This document shows positions 52,561-63,560 of a stretch of 64,000 bases of DNA, in pieces. Numbering within the stretch: the first letter of the stretch is position 1; each line of letters opens with the position of its first letter. Origin of the DNA: Meghimatium bilineatum (taxonomy: Eukaryota; Mollusca; Gastropoda; Stylommatophora; Philomycidae); NCBI GenBank assembly GCA_034231615.1, contig CM067317.1:14081022-14145021 (forward strand). Direction: 5' to 3'. The position numbers were made by a program, and so were the translations under genes. Under the pieces are notes generated by a model. That model was not told the origin of the DNA and ran no database searches. It saw only the letters and a program-made list of their open reading frames with translations.

Positions 52561-53228
52561 TATGAAAAGTACTCCATCCACTCATTGTCTCCACCAATTC
52601 TCAATCTTTCTAAGCGATTGAGTCTTTTTATTTAAAAACTTGTACAGCTCCCGATGATTTTGTTCCAGAAATTAATTTTAACACCGCTGTAACTGCCTCA
52701 GTTGTCATTCTCATGCTGAAGATTGTTGCAATGTAAGTTCCGTTCTGCTTCTTTACAGTTCTACCACTAGCTCTGGCTGTAAAACTCACATCCTGATATT
52801 TTACCAGGAATCACAGAACCGTCAGTTAATATAAGGACAGAAGTTACGAGATAACATATTCTACCAACATTACCAAATACGTACTGGTTTGACCAGATGT
52901 ATTTCAGATTTTAATCAATTAAAACTAGAAAATAAGCAATAACGAATACATTTTCAAACCAGTAAAATATACAAAAGAGTCCAAAACATACATTTTATGG
53001 CTAGTGACATTTCAAAATGTACACATTTGACGACGCAATGACCAACATGGCAACTCTGAATTCTTACTTCCCCAAAGATCATTGACTCGATTTACCAATG
53101 CTACTTCTCAATTTGACCGCTGAATCCAAGTACGTGTGGTCAAGTGTTATTACAGATGGATACTAAACTCGGAGACCCAGTACGCACGTTACGCCTTTAA
53201 TTAGCATTGACAATCCAGAAATGTATAT
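52561..53228. other. unannotated; probable decayed LINE sequence
   Basis: Minus-strand sequence at 52680-52800 may continue the RNase H LINE but is too degraded to call. 52990-53060 resembles 24585-24660. Confidence 0.35.
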
Positions 53229-53500
53229 CTTCTTCTTCTGTGTTCTTTCTCAAACTCCTGCAGATTTGCAGTTTGTAGTCCGGAGAACGACTGTACTGTG
53301 CCATGGTTTAAAGCTTTTCTACGATATCTGCGCTTTTGGACACGACACATCCGATTTCAGCATGGCTTCTGCGTCACTTTAGCCTTATATTGGATGGTAT
53401 AGCACACTCCAACCCAAAACTACCTTAGCCGCCTCTTACAACATGCATGAAAAGTAAACATCGCTGCTATTCTTCCCCACTCTCGAGCCTCGGCAACACA
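53229..53500 (-). mobile_element. retroposon family B copy
   Basis: The plus strand shows the tail TCTTCTTCTTCTGTGTTCTT, then 'ctcctgcagatttgcagtttgtagtccggagaac', CGATATCTGCGCTTTTGGAC, 'tcagcatggcttc', 'ccgcctcttacaacatgcat' and the 5' end TCTCGAGCCTCGGCAACACA. Nearly full length. Confidence 0.88.
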
Positions 53501-53679
53501 TGGGCCAGTTATTGATATAAACTACTGTTCTGACAATGTCATAGACAAATGGCGAATTTAATATAATTATGATATATTTTTATATCCAGATATACATAAA
53601 TAGTTTGGATTGCCAACCCAAACAAACACAGATAATGGCTGGATTCGTACCATTATCCACGCGATCTTAATCTAACCGA
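53501..53679. other. unannotated
   Basis: Nothing recognised. Confidence 0.35.
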
Positions 53680-53800
53680 TGATCGAATTGTGACGAGGTC
53701 ACTCTCCAATGGATACCTAGCCATGTTTGAGTCTCAGCGAAAGAAGCGGATGACACTACACGGGCTGCTATCTCTCAGTCTTCTCGATGTGCTGTAATAT
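53680..53800 (+). pseudogene. RNase H LINE fragment
   Basis: VTLQWIPSHV then a stop and SAKEADDTTRAAISQSSRCA. 'V.LQWIPSHV...GNE.AD..A..A' is the terminal RNase H block. The GN/E pair and surrounding codons are degraded. Confidence 0.6.
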
Positions 53801-53889
53801 ATGTTTGCTAACAGATCTTGGGAAATTAATTGCAGACAAGAATTCCTACATGAGTAAACCACCTCTAAAACATTGTCTTAATTTAAACA
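53801..53889. other. unannotated
   Basis: Short spacer. Confidence 0.35.
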
Positions 53890-54115
53890 CCAAGAAGTCC
53901 ACACAATGGACACATTAAAACACCAAGAAAAGTCCACACATTGGACATTAAAACACCAGGAGAAGTCCACACAATGGACACATTAAAACAGCAAGAAAAG
54001 CCCACACAATGGATACATTAAAAAACCAGAAGTCCACACAATGGATACATTAAAACATCAGGAGAAGTCCACATTAAAACACCAGGAGAAGTCCACATAA
54101 TGGAAGTATTAAAAC
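53890..54115. repeat. ~33-bp minisatellite
   Basis: About seven units of AAAACACCAAGAAAAGTCCA then 'cacaatggacacatt', variable in length. Confidence 0.92.
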
Positions 54116-55129
54116 AAATTATGAGAGTAATTCTGATTATGCTTTTCGTAGTGAGAACAAGCCATACAGCTGTCAAGCCATACAGCTGTCAGTAAACATC
54201 TGAACAGAAGAAATCAATCACAAATACCAAACTGTAGGCACTGGAAACATCCAAAGGAAACAGTCAAAAATCTGCTGCCACATTGTCCTATATTGACTGA
54301 TATATTCGGCAAAACCTGATTCCACAACTTCCAACCATTAACAATACACCACGCACATCTACATCACAATTGTTAATGTTTGTATTTTTCTCAGAAAGGC
54401 ATAGGCTGTTAAAAATTAGTCACAGGAGCTTCGGATAACGTGCTCTGTCCATACAAATTAAAAGAAGTGAAGATAGGCGAGTTTGTCATTAATGCAGTAA
54501 CACCAGTTTCAGCGACGTACAACCTGTATTTCGGTCAGTCAGGTAAGGCAGAGGAGTATACGAATGTACAACTGGAAATTCCCACGTTATGCCACACCCA
54601 TATATATATATATATATATATATATTACACGTTGTATTTAAACAAGCATCCCAGTTATATGCATCTGAAACTGGATGAGTTTAACAGATGGTAAGTTTCG
54701 ACTACGCATCCAAGCGCAGCCTCATTCTCAATAAACTGCTGAACGTAAAAATAAAAGACAACGCGTAACTTGTTGCCACCCCCTTGCATAAATTCCCTGA
54801 GTTATCTGAATGTGGATGCATCATCGGGCATGTCTGCACCATAGCATCAGGTCAGGAAAGGGGAAACTGAGAGAACAAATCTCAGGTGATTACTGGAAGG
54901 TGTTACCTCAAACTATTAGATGTTCTATGTCTTAAACGCCGTTTTAACAGGAGACTGGTAATGAATGTATGACTGGAATGGGTGTAACATATCCGTCATC
55001 CGTATAATCATTAGTGCTGATACGTCATGCCCAAGTGAGATCAGTTGTCAGATGTGGTAAAACATCAGTCCTAAGTGACAAAACACTCAGCTTTAAGCAG
55101 TAATAAGTCAGAAATGATACACCGTTAGT
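54116..55129. other. unannotated
   Basis: A (TA)n run at 54600-54624. From 55020 sequence begins to resemble the degenerate 'aaaac.tcag' repeats that follow. No gene; the frame at 54440-54694 has no domain. Confidence 0.4.
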
Positions 55130-55560
55130 ATGAATAAGCAAACTGTCAGAAGCTGCAGAACTTCATTCAGAATTGACAAAACGTCATTCAGCTGTAAAAT
55201 GTCATTCAGCTGCTGTAAAATGTCATTCAGCAGCTGTAAAATGTCATTCAGCAGCTGTATAATATCATCCAACAGCTGTAAAATGTACTTCAGCAGCAGT
55301 AAAATGTCATCCAGCAACTGTAAAATGTCATTCAGCAGCTGTAAAATGTCATTCAGCAGCTGTAAAGTGTAATTTAGCAGCTGTAAAAAGTCATCCAGCT
55401 GCTGTAAAATGTCATTAAGCAGCTGTAAAGTGTCATTCAGCAGCTGTAAAGTGTAATTTAGCAGCTGTAAAAAGTCATCCAGCTGCTGTAAAATGTCACT
55501 AAGCAACTGTAAAGTGTCATTCAGCAGCTGTAGAATGTCATTCACAAGCACTAAAACTTC
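55130..55560. repeat. 21-bp minisatellite
   Basis: Around 18 units of CAGCTGTAAAATGTCATTCAG, with variants. The minus frame spells LLNDILQ heptads (a fortuitous coiled-coil-like 172-codon frame). Confidence 0.93.
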
Positions 55561-55599
55561 ATACAAAAATGATAGGACGTCTGACTGAATCAGTAAACT

Positions 55600-55760
55600 C
55601 CACCGAAGATGGATGTGTCGGGTCATTGGCGCAAATTAAATGGCACCACAACGCATTTCCATTTTCTGGACTGCATCCTGCTGAAAATCTAGTTGGACCA
55701 TGGTCTTGCTACAAGAGAGATCCAGTGGGAGTTTGAGAATGAACGCCGAAGAAGAAGAAG
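55600..55760 (+). mobile_element. retroposon family A with 12-bp target duplication
   Basis: AATCAGTAAACT at 55588-55599 and 55761-55772 exactly bound the element. It runs CCACCGAAGATGGATGTGTC, 'gggtcattggcgcaaatt', 'catttccattttctggactgcatcctgctg', to GAACGCCGAAGAAGAAGAAG. Inserted into the degenerate 21-bp-type repeat. Confidence 0.95.
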
Positions 55761-55772
55761 AATCAGTAAACT

Positions 55773-56149
55773 GTGAGTTTAAAGAAGCAAAACGTCAGTC
55801 GCAGTAAATCGTCAGTCAGAAGCAGAAAAACGTCATTCTGGAGTGATAAAATGTATTTAATAAGCGAATAAAAACTTCAACAAGTGGTAGAACGTTAGTG
55901 AAAAGTGAAGAAAAAACATCAGTCACAAAGTCTGACCAAATTTATAGGTATCAGTTCAGTCATAAGTCGTTGAAGAAGTTGTAAAAAGTAAATGTGAAAA
56001 CTACTATAAGAGGTAGATATAAAACGTCACTAGCAACGGCAGTCAAACACATGACTGTAAAAGGTAGTCATAAACAGAATAATCCCATAATTAGAAATAA
56101 GATTTAGTCAAGACGTCATAGTGTCAATGTAATCAAGAAATTAGATAAC
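55773..56149. repeat. degenerate short repeats
   Basis: Loose repetition of 'aaacgtcagtca.aag' between the 21-bp array and the satellite. Individual units are not separable. Confidence 0.5.
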
Positions 56150-58215
56150 TGGTGTAGTCAAGTAGTTAGAGATCTGATATCGTCAAGTATATAGAGATCT
56201 GATGATGTAGTCAAGTATATAGAGATCTGATGTAGCCAAGTATCTAAAGATCTGATGATGTAGTCAAGTATATAGAGATCTGATGATGTAGTCAAGTATC
56301 TAGAGATCTGATGATGTAGTCAAGTATATAGAGATCTGATGATGTAGTCAAGTATCTAGAGATCTGATGTAGCCAAGTATCTAGAGATCTGATGATGTAG
56401 CCAAGTATCTAGAGATCTGAAGTAGCCATCTAGAGATCTGATGATGTAGTCAAGTATATAGAGATCTGAAGTAGCCAAGTATCTAGAGATCTGATGATGT
56501 AGTCAAGTATATAGAGATCTGATGTAATCAAGTATCTAGAGATCTGATGTAGTCAAGTATCTAGAGATCTGATGTAGTCAAGTATCTAGAGATCTGATAT
56601 AGTCAAGTATCTAGAGATCTGATGTAGTCAAGAAGCTAGATATCTGATGTAGTCAAGAAGCTAGAGATCTGATGTAGTCAAGTATCTAGAGATCTGATGA
56701 TGTAGTCAAGTATCTAGAGATCTGATGATGTAGTCAAGTATATAGAGATCTGATGATGTAGTCAAGTATCTAGAGATCTGATGATGTAGTCAAGTATATA
56801 GAGATCTGATGATGTAGTCAAGTATATAGAGATCTGATGATGTAGTCAAGTATCTAGAGATCTGATGTAGCCAAGTATCTAGAGATCTGATGATGTAGCC
56901 AAGTATCTAGAGATCTGAAGTAGCCATCTAGAGATCTGATGATGTAGTCAAGTATATAGAGATCTGAAGTAGCCAAGTATCTAGAGATCTGATGATGTAG
57001 TCAAGTATATAGAGATCTGATGTAATCAAGTATCTAGAGATCTGATGTAGTCAAGTATCTAGAGATCTGATATAGTCAAGTATCTAGAGATCTGATGTAG
57101 TCAAGAAGCTAGATATCTGATGTAGTCAAGAAGCTAGAGATCTGATGTAGTCAAGTATCTAGAGATCTGATGATGTAGTCAAGTATCTAGAGATCTGATG
57201 ATGTAGTCAAGTATATAGAGATCTGATGATGTAGTCAAGTATCTAGAGATCTGATGATGTAGTCAAGTATATAGAGATCTGATGATGTAGTCAAGTATCT
57301 AGAGATCTGATGATGTAGTCAAGTATATAGAGATCTGATGATGTAGTCAAGTATCTAGAGATCTGATGATGTAGTCAAGTATCTAGAGATCTGATGTAGC
57401 CAAGTATCTAGAGATCTGATGATGTAGCCAAGTATCTAGAGATCTGAAGTAGCCATCTAGAGATCTGATGATGTAGTCAAGTATATAGAGATCTGAAGTA
57501 GCCAAGTATCTAGAGATCTGATGATGTAGTCAAGTATATAGAGATCTGATGTAATCAAGTATCTAGAGATCTGATGTAGTCAAGTATCTAGAGATCTGAT
57601 ATAGTCAAGTATCTAGAGATCTGATGTAGTCAAGAAGCTAGATATCTGATGTAGTCAAGAAGCTAGAGATCTGATGTAGTCAAGTATCTAGAGATCTGAT
57701 GATGTAGTCAAGTATCTAGAGATCTGATGATGTAGTCAAGTATATAGAGATCTGATGATGTAGTCAAGTATCTAGAGATCTGATGATGTAGTCAAGTATA
57801 TAGAGATCTGATGATGTAGTCAAGTATATAGAGATCTGATGATGTAGTCAAGTATCTAGAGATCTGATGTAGCCAAGTATCTAGAGATCTGATGATGTAG
57901 CCAAGTATCTAGAGATCTGAAGTAGCCATCTAGAGATCTGATGATGTAGTCAAGTATATAGAGATCTGAAGTAGCCAAGTATCTAGAGATCTGATGATGT
58001 AGTCAAGTATATAGAGATCTGATGTAATCAAGTATCTAGAGATCTGATGTAGTCAAGTATCTAGAGATCTGATATAGTCAAGTATCTAGAGATCTGATGT
58101 AGTCAAGAAGCTAGATATCTGATGTAGTCAAGAAGCTAGAGATCTGATGTAGTCAAGTATCTAGAGATCTGATATAATCAATAAGCTAGAGATGTAGTCA
58201 AATAATTAGAGATGT
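56150..58215. repeat. 26/29-bp satellite with ~0.5-kb higher-order repeats
   Basis: Monomers are GATGTAGTCAAGTATCTAGA then 'gatct', with an extra 'gat' in the 29-base form. The unusual short monomer AGTAGCCATCTAGAG recurs at 56421, 56919, 57448 and 57921, defining higher-order units of 498, 529 and 473 bases. The AAGAAGCTAGATATCTGATG variant follows the same schedule. Edges decay into diverged monomers after 58160. Confidence 0.95.
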
Positions 58216-59019
58216 AATGTTGTCAAGTACCTAGAGATCGATAACATGTAGTCAAGTAGTTAGAGCGCTACATATAATTTACGACCCAACCTTCAAACAG
58301 ATGCAGCTTAACGCGCTGAAGCCTTAAACACTTCAAACCCTTACAACTGGTGGTAAGAATAAACTAATTACAACCAACAATAATAAGAACTTTAAGCGTC
58401 ATATCATGTCGTACGAACATCTGTTACGGAACAAGGGTAAAATATTTATGAGAATAAATTAGGAATAGAACTAACGACGGCATGGGTTATAAGTGAGATC
58501 ATTAAGATGCTTTGAATATGCATGAGTGATTATCAGTAGATAGGATCTGCATGAGGGTATGTCATCATATGCGTCTTTGTATGTTTCTGTGTATGTGTGT
58601 TTTAGTATAATTCTAGATATGAGTGTGTGTATAGTTCTGCGTATATACGTAGCACCGGCTAAAACCCAACGGTTAATTCTTTTACTTCCTAGTTAAGTGA
58701 ACCATGACCAGCTATAGCACTGTCGAAGTTCATGGGTAATTGAGTTCAATAAAAAATATTAGCTCACTCATAGCTTATAAGTAGGCCCAACCGTAGAAAA
58801 TGGTTTAAAATCTTTACAAAAAACTCCTGGACATGCGGGATGCCGCGGCAATTGAACAGCCGAATCACTAGCATCAAAAACACAAATACCAGACTTAGTT
58901 ATGGACAAGAATGACATTAAGACTTTGACAGGAACATTTTCCAAATGTGGATACTAGACTAGAAGGAGGTTTTTTTGCCACTATTCATCACTACAAATTA
59001 ATTTTGTATCTTCCCCAGA
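58216..59019. other. unannotated
   Basis: AT-rich with a 'tgtgtgtatgt' patch at 58575-58640. No gene or repeat family. Confidence 0.4.
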
Positions 59020-59385
59020 AATAAGCTGGGATCCACTGGAGTAAGTACATAAATAAGCTAGGATCCACTACCCCGCCGAAGACGGATGTGTCGGGCTATT
59101 GGCGCAAATAAAACTGTGACACAACGCATTTCCATTCTCTGGACTAAATCCTGCTGGAAATCTAGTAGGACAATTGTCCTGCTACAAGAGAGATCTGACG
59201 GGAGTTTGAGAATGAACGCTGAAGAAGAAGAAGAAAGATCCACTACAGAAGTACAGGAAAAAGCTGAGATCCACTGGAGAAGTACAGGAAAAAGCTGGAA
59301 TCCACTGGAGTAAGTACATAAATAAGCTGGGATCCACTGGAAACGTACAGGAACAAGGTGGGATCCACTGGAGAAGTACGTAAAT
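59020..59385. repeat. ~30-bp minisatellite, split by family A
   Basis: Units of 'gatccactggagaagtacaggaa.aagctgg' (GATCCACTGGAGAAGTACA) occur on both sides of the retroposon at 59072-59236. About six units. Confidence 0.9.
59072..59236 (+). mobile_element. retroposon family A with 10-bp target duplication
   Basis: GATCCACTAC at 59062-59071 and 59237-59246. It runs CCCGCCGAAGACGGATGTGT to TGAACGCTGAAGAAGAAGAA. Complete unit of 165 bases. Confidence 0.95.
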
Positions 59386-59814
59386 TATGTCAATAATTCT
59401 TGACCCCCTTCTTCCTTGTCAGCAACTAATAAGAACTGGAATCCCCTTCTCCTGAACTCAACATAATTATGGCACAAGTTAACTCCCTCCTCCTCCTCCT
59501 CAATCACAAAAAGACAACAACAAAATTTGAAGCAGAAAACGGATAAATATACTTGACATGTTTCACATTCTCAGAAGAAAAACACAATCAAATTCAATTT
59601 GAATACAAGTTTATGGTTGACATCAACTTTTAGCACCGCCCCCTTCTCAACAGCTGTCAAACTTTTCAGACACTCCACCCCTCAGCTGCCGACGTAATTT
59701 ATGAACAGCCACACTGAGGGTCCACATCAATCTTCTTGAGAATCATTGACATGGGAATATTACACCTTTCTTTGTCGACATGATTTTTTTTTTTGCAATG
59801 AAATCTGTAAAACT
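59386..59814. other. unannotated
   Basis: C-rich and AT-rich sequence resembling 33420-33490. No gene. Confidence 0.4.
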
Positions 59815-59925
59815 GAGATATAAGGACATCCGTAAAACAGATATATGGACATCCGTAAAACAGATATAAGGACATCCGTAAAACAAAGATATAAGGACAT
59901 CCGTAAAACAGAGATACGAGAACAT
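59815..59925. repeat. 23-24-bp tandem repeat
   Basis: About five units of GACATCCGTAAAACAGAGAT then 'ataag'. A short piece of the same repeat lies at 61337-61372. Confidence 0.9.
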
Positions 59926-60189
59926 AAAACGCCATGAACGATTTCACGATCAGCCTGACCTCTTGGAAAGAACTCGCCGTCGATTGTATGTATAGGTGCT
60001 ACGAATAACGCCTCAGGTTTATCGCATCAATTATACACGTCTGTGGACTCAACGAATTTGTCCATCTAAGGTTCTCAGACAAAATACACACCGTCAATAA
60101 CGTCACGAGCCGAATTCGTACTGGCGACTCGTTATGCACAATGAGAACGGATTAACCTTTAAGCTACGAATGTTTCTTGATTAAGTCAC
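59926..60189. other. unannotated; possible SINE-like head
   Basis: On the minus strand 60175-60110 reads GTAGCTTAAAGGTTAATCCG and then AGTACGAATTCGG, faintly like A and B boxes. Not called as an element. Confidence 0.35.
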
Positions 60190-60355
60190 TTAAGTATGGG
60201 CACCAGTCCTGCATGCTTATCATATTATTGTATGGGTCAGAAACATGGACATCTTAATCAATTCACGACCAGAGATTAAGTATGTTTCATATGCGTTGTC
60301 TCCACCGAACATTGAACCTAGGATAGGACAAGATTATTAACACTGAAGTCTTCCT
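60190..60355 (+). pseudogene. LINE reverse transcriptase fragment
   Basis: IILLYGSETWTS then SIHDQRLSMFHMRCLHRTLNLG and DKIINTEVF correspond to 'LLYG.ETWT', 'L..FHMRCLR.IL' and 'W.D.I.N.EVL'. Stops and small shifts are present. Confidence 0.7.
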
Positions 60356-60357
60356 TT

Positions 60358-60545
60358 AATAGCCTAGCTGGTAGTGAGCTTGCTTACTATCACCGGGTTA
60401 CAGCGTGCCAGGTTCGAAACCACACAGGGACAATACAAAGGGTTGTAATTTCTCGTCGGACACGACCGCTTCTCCAGTCGACCCACCTGTAAATGGGTAC
60501 CTGATGCATGAATTAGAGGAGTAAAGACAGTAAGGAAGGGAACTG
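60358..60545 (+). mobile_element. SINE-D, tRNA-headed SINE
   Basis: A-box-like TAGCTGGTAGTGAGCTTGC and a perfect B box GGTTCGAAACC 50 bases on. The body CCAGTCGACCCACCTGTAAA then TGGGTACCTGATG and 'gagtaaagacagtaagg' is shared with 15540-15800. Confidence 0.82.
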
Positions 60546-60680
60546 GACACCCCGCCTAATAGTTGTTGCTGCTTAGTACATGAACAGATTGCTTCATCTC
60601 CGGCGGCAGGTTTTTTCTATGGTACTTACCTTTACTTTTACCGAGCTAAGATACCGTCTTTCTATTAGATTCTTATAATT
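60546..60680. other. unannotated
   Basis: Short spacer. Confidence 0.4.
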
Positions 60681-61318
60681 AGACGCATTCCCAAGGACAT
60701 TCTCTTGGACGAGTTCTTATCTGGTAGACGCATTCCCAAGGAAATTCTCTTGGACGAGTTCTTATCTGGTAGACGCATTCCCAAGGAAATTCTCTTGGAC
60801 GAGTTCTTATCTGGTAGACGCATTCCCAAGGAAATTCTCTTGGACGAGTTCTTATCTGGTAGACGCATTCCCAAGGAAATTCTCTTGGACGAGTTCTTAT
60901 CTGGTAGACGCATTCCCAAGGAAATTCTCTTGGACGAGTTCTTATCTGGTAGACGCATTCCCAAGGAAATTCTCTTGGACGAGTTCTTATCTGGTAGACG
61001 CATTCCCAAGGAAATTCTCTTGGACGAGTTCTTATCTGGTAGACGCATTCCCAAGGAAATTCTCTTGGACGAGTTCTTATCTGGTAGACGCATTCCCAAG
61101 GAAATTCTCTTGGACGAGTTCTTATCTGGTAGACGCATTGCCAAGGAAATTCTCTTGGACGAGTTCTTATCTGGTAGACGCATTCCCAAGGAAATTCTCT
61201 TGGACGAGTTCTTATCTGGTAGACGCATTCCCAAGGAAATTCTCTTGGACGAGTTCTTATCTGGTAGACGCATTCCCAAGGAAATTCTCTTGGACGAGTT
61301 CTTATCTGGTAGACGCAT
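60681..61318. repeat. 45-bp tandem array, about fourteen near-identical units
   Basis: The unit is AGACGCATTCCCAAGGAAAT then 'tctcttggacgagttcttatctggt'. Only two substitutions are visible among the units (near 60698 and at 61140). Open on both strands because 45 is a multiple of three: DEFLSGRRIPKEILL (plus) and MRLPDKNSSKRISLG (minus). No start context, splice site or flanking domain supports a protein. Confidence 0.97.
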
Positions 61319-61336
61319 AAGGGGTTGACTAAATCT

Positions 61337-61372
61337 GAGATGTAAGGACATTTGTAAAACTGAGATATAAGG
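61337..61372. repeat. fragment of the 23-bp repeat
   Basis: 'gagatgtaaggacatttgtaaaactgagatataagg', same unit as 59815-59925. Confidence 0.75.
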
Positions 61373-61384
61373 AATGGGTTTCAC

Positions 61385-61730
61385 TGCGGACAATAACGCT
61401 TATATTTTCCTCCGGACACGCAGGTGTGGAGGGAAACGAAGGGCCGACCAATTAGCTACTCTAGCCACCATAACAGATGGTCAGCCTATGGACCGAACAG
61501 ATATACGCGGTGCACCTCGTTAGTCCCCATGATCAGTGGATTTTAGATAAATGAGCATGAGTCAATATCGAGAATGTGCGATTTGAAAGTGTAGATTTCA
61601 ACACAAGCACTGAACTGACATAGAACCGGAACCATCAGCCGTTATACCCTGAGCAATGTACTGAAGCGGATATCTGAGCACATATGGACATGTTCGGTGT
61701 GGCAAAAGACTAATCAACATACCGAACTTA
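61385..61730 (+). pseudogene. RNase H LINE C-terminus (further lineage)
   Basis: FSSGHAGVEGNEGADQLATL, ATITDGQPMDRTDIRGAPR and a stop; then in other frames QTGTISRYTLSNVLKRISEH and IWTCS. 'GHAGV.GNE.AD.LA' carries the last RNase H catalytic Asp. 'TGT.SR.TL..V......HVWTC' is the C-terminal block of a known LINE type. Decayed. Confidence 0.75.
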
Positions 61731-61745
61731 ATCTAACCTCCTAAC

Positions 61746-61749
<4 letters not shown>

Positions 61750-61780
<31 letters not shown>

Positions 61781-61786
61781 CTGAGC
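61750..61786. repeat. (GA)n microsatellite
   Basis: GAGA run of about 30 bases. Confidence 0.95.
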
Positions 61787-62025
61787 ACACAAAAATGCGA
61801 GGATCAGGTCATGCGATGCTCAGATATATGGCTTTGTTGCTACCAGGACAACTGGGTATTGACAAAAACGTGCCATGTCCTTGACCGGTAGCAGATTCAA
61901 AACTTGTGACTTGTTGACAACCGTGATCTAGCTTGACCAGTGGTCTGAGAACGAAATGTTCAAAATGCCCGCTGTTTCCTTCCAAGTGTGAAATTATTTC
62001 ACATTTAACAATTGGCAATATTTGA
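61787..62025. other. unannotated
   Basis: Nothing recognised. Confidence 0.35.
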
Positions 62026-62095
62026 ACTCATCATCATCATCAGGTGCCATGCCGGGTGGCGTAGGCGGTCATGTCTCTCCACATGTCTCTCCATA
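62026..62095 (-). mobile_element. LINE-C 3'-terminal scrap with GAT tail
   Basis: Minus strand reads GAGACATGACCGCCTACGCC then 'acccggcatggcacctgatgatgatgatg', the end of LINE-C (12545-12595). The 12 bases TGTCTCTCCACA/T are duplicated at its start. Confidence 0.75.
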
Positions 62096-62169
62096 TTTGA
62101 ACTACTGGTGTTAAAATTACGGGAAAACTAACACTTTTACACTTTCTATAGTATTGTATGCGCAGCTAG

Positions 62170-62400
62170 AACATGCAAAAGATACTAGGTATAACATCAT
62201 GCATCGAATATATAGAGAAACAACAGATAAAATGGTTTGGATATCTTATGGGGATGAAAGATCAACTTCTCATAATAGCTTATAACAAGATGGAATCAGG
62301 ATGCAGAGCCAAGGACATACCTAGGAAAAGATGGATAGATAGCATCAAGACCATCGTGAATAAACATGACTACCTCAACCAGAGTAAATTAAGAGCATAA
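62170..62400 (+). pseudogene. LINE reverse transcriptase C-terminus
   Basis: MQKILGITSCIEYIEKQQIK, WFGYLMGMKDQLLIIAYNKM, then KDIPRKRWIDSIKTIV: 'K.QQ.KWFG(H/Y)L.R' and 'G.P.KRW.D.I' motifs, open to a stop at 62400. The gene is 5'-truncated. Confidence 0.75.
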
Positions 62401-62454
62401 TCTAAGCAGATTACAAACAAGCTAAAAATGTGAATTATAAAATGATATATCTAT

Positions 62455-62755
62455 TCTATATTATTGTAGGGTTTGGAAACGTACAATAAACAATTAGAAA
62501 ATATTAATTGATGCCTTTGAGATGTGGATATATAGAAAAATAGGGAGAATAGAAAGAGAAGAAAACCAACAAAGGGGTTCTACAACACTTCCTATGAAGA
62601 AATAATTATTAAAGGAAATAAAGATCAAACAAATAAAATATTATGAACATTTAAAATGTAGCAATGTGCAACACCAATAAAATAGACAGGGGATGTTGGA
62701 GGTGTGTTGCAGTCAACCTTGGTTGTGGGTACGGCACTTGATGATGATGGTAGTA
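62455..62755 (+). pseudogene. LINE-D 3' end copy, degraded
   Basis: Reads IDAFEMWIYRKIGRIERE, then KEIKIKQIKYYEHLK, and after large deletions 'ctgttgcagtcaaccttggttgtgggtacgg' matching the CGDGT end. The tail is ACTTGATGATGATGG. Same family as 15186-15870. Confidence 0.8.
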
Positions 62756-63349
62756 CTGTATCAAAGCTAGAGCTATGGAATATCAAATTTAGACCATAAC
62801 GTTAACATGAATTACAGATATAAAAAAAATACTAGAAATGCACTTTATATCATAACGTGTAATCTGCCATCATCTGTCTCTTATCTTGTGGTGAATTCTG
62901 ACTAATTTTTGCACCTCATTACATTTCTTTCTCACTGTTTCCTTCTCTGCCTACCAACTTTGCCTTGAGGACGGGTCTTCAACAAGCTATCATTCCTTTT
63001 ATATGGCGACATATTTTATTTATTATAAATTATTATAATGAATTATTATTATATAAATTATTATTAATAAGTTATTATAATAAATTAGTATAAATTATTT
63101 TTCTCATAAGTAGTGCTGTGAGATACTCTATGTTTGCTATCATATTTTTTTAAATTCATGAATCGGACATAATGATCATAGTGCACCACTAAAGCAAGAG
63201 GCAGAGAGTGTTGGAGGACCATTATAATCAAATGTAGTTACGGGGACGACACATGTTGGTATTTACATTTTTTTTTAAATATAGAAAGGATAGATACGTT
63301 TTCGGTAAGGGTAGGCGGGTGGTTACATTAAATAAGAATCACAACCCAT
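62756..63349. other. unannotated; AT-rich
   Basis: Dense TTATTA/TAATAA sequence at 63010-63095. At 62920-63000 the minus strand may encode a decayed LINE-D-like 'K..RP..L..K..G' region; too weak to call. Confidence 0.35.
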
Positions 63350-63560
63350 TTGGGGGGCAGAGGGTACCGCAGTGTTCTCGGCGGACAGAGGGTTAGCAGA
63401 TAACCAAGATACCAAAAGTACCTCCTCGTGGTGCACCCCGGTAAGGGAAATACAGCTGTTCCTGCTGATTCTGACATTTGGGGATCGTGTCCATGAATGT
63501 GGATGCAGCAGATGGAAAGAGAACTGACTGCAAAAGAGATAGGCAATGTCTCAGAAACTG
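63350..63560 (+). mobile_element. family E retroelement, 5' fragment
   Basis: GGGGGGCAGAGGGTACC, 'ctcggcggacagagggtt', AAAAGTACCTCCTCGTGGTG, 'gggaaatacagctgttc', 'ggggatcgtgtccatgaatgtgga' and GGAAAGAGAACTGACTGCAA. Same order as the full element; the 3' part is missing. Confidence 0.82.

Noticed and set aside
55108..55626. 172-codon leucine-heptad coiled coil on the minus strand
   Set aside because: Produced by the 21-base minisatellite; the frame includes the edge of a family A retroposon and has no support of its own.
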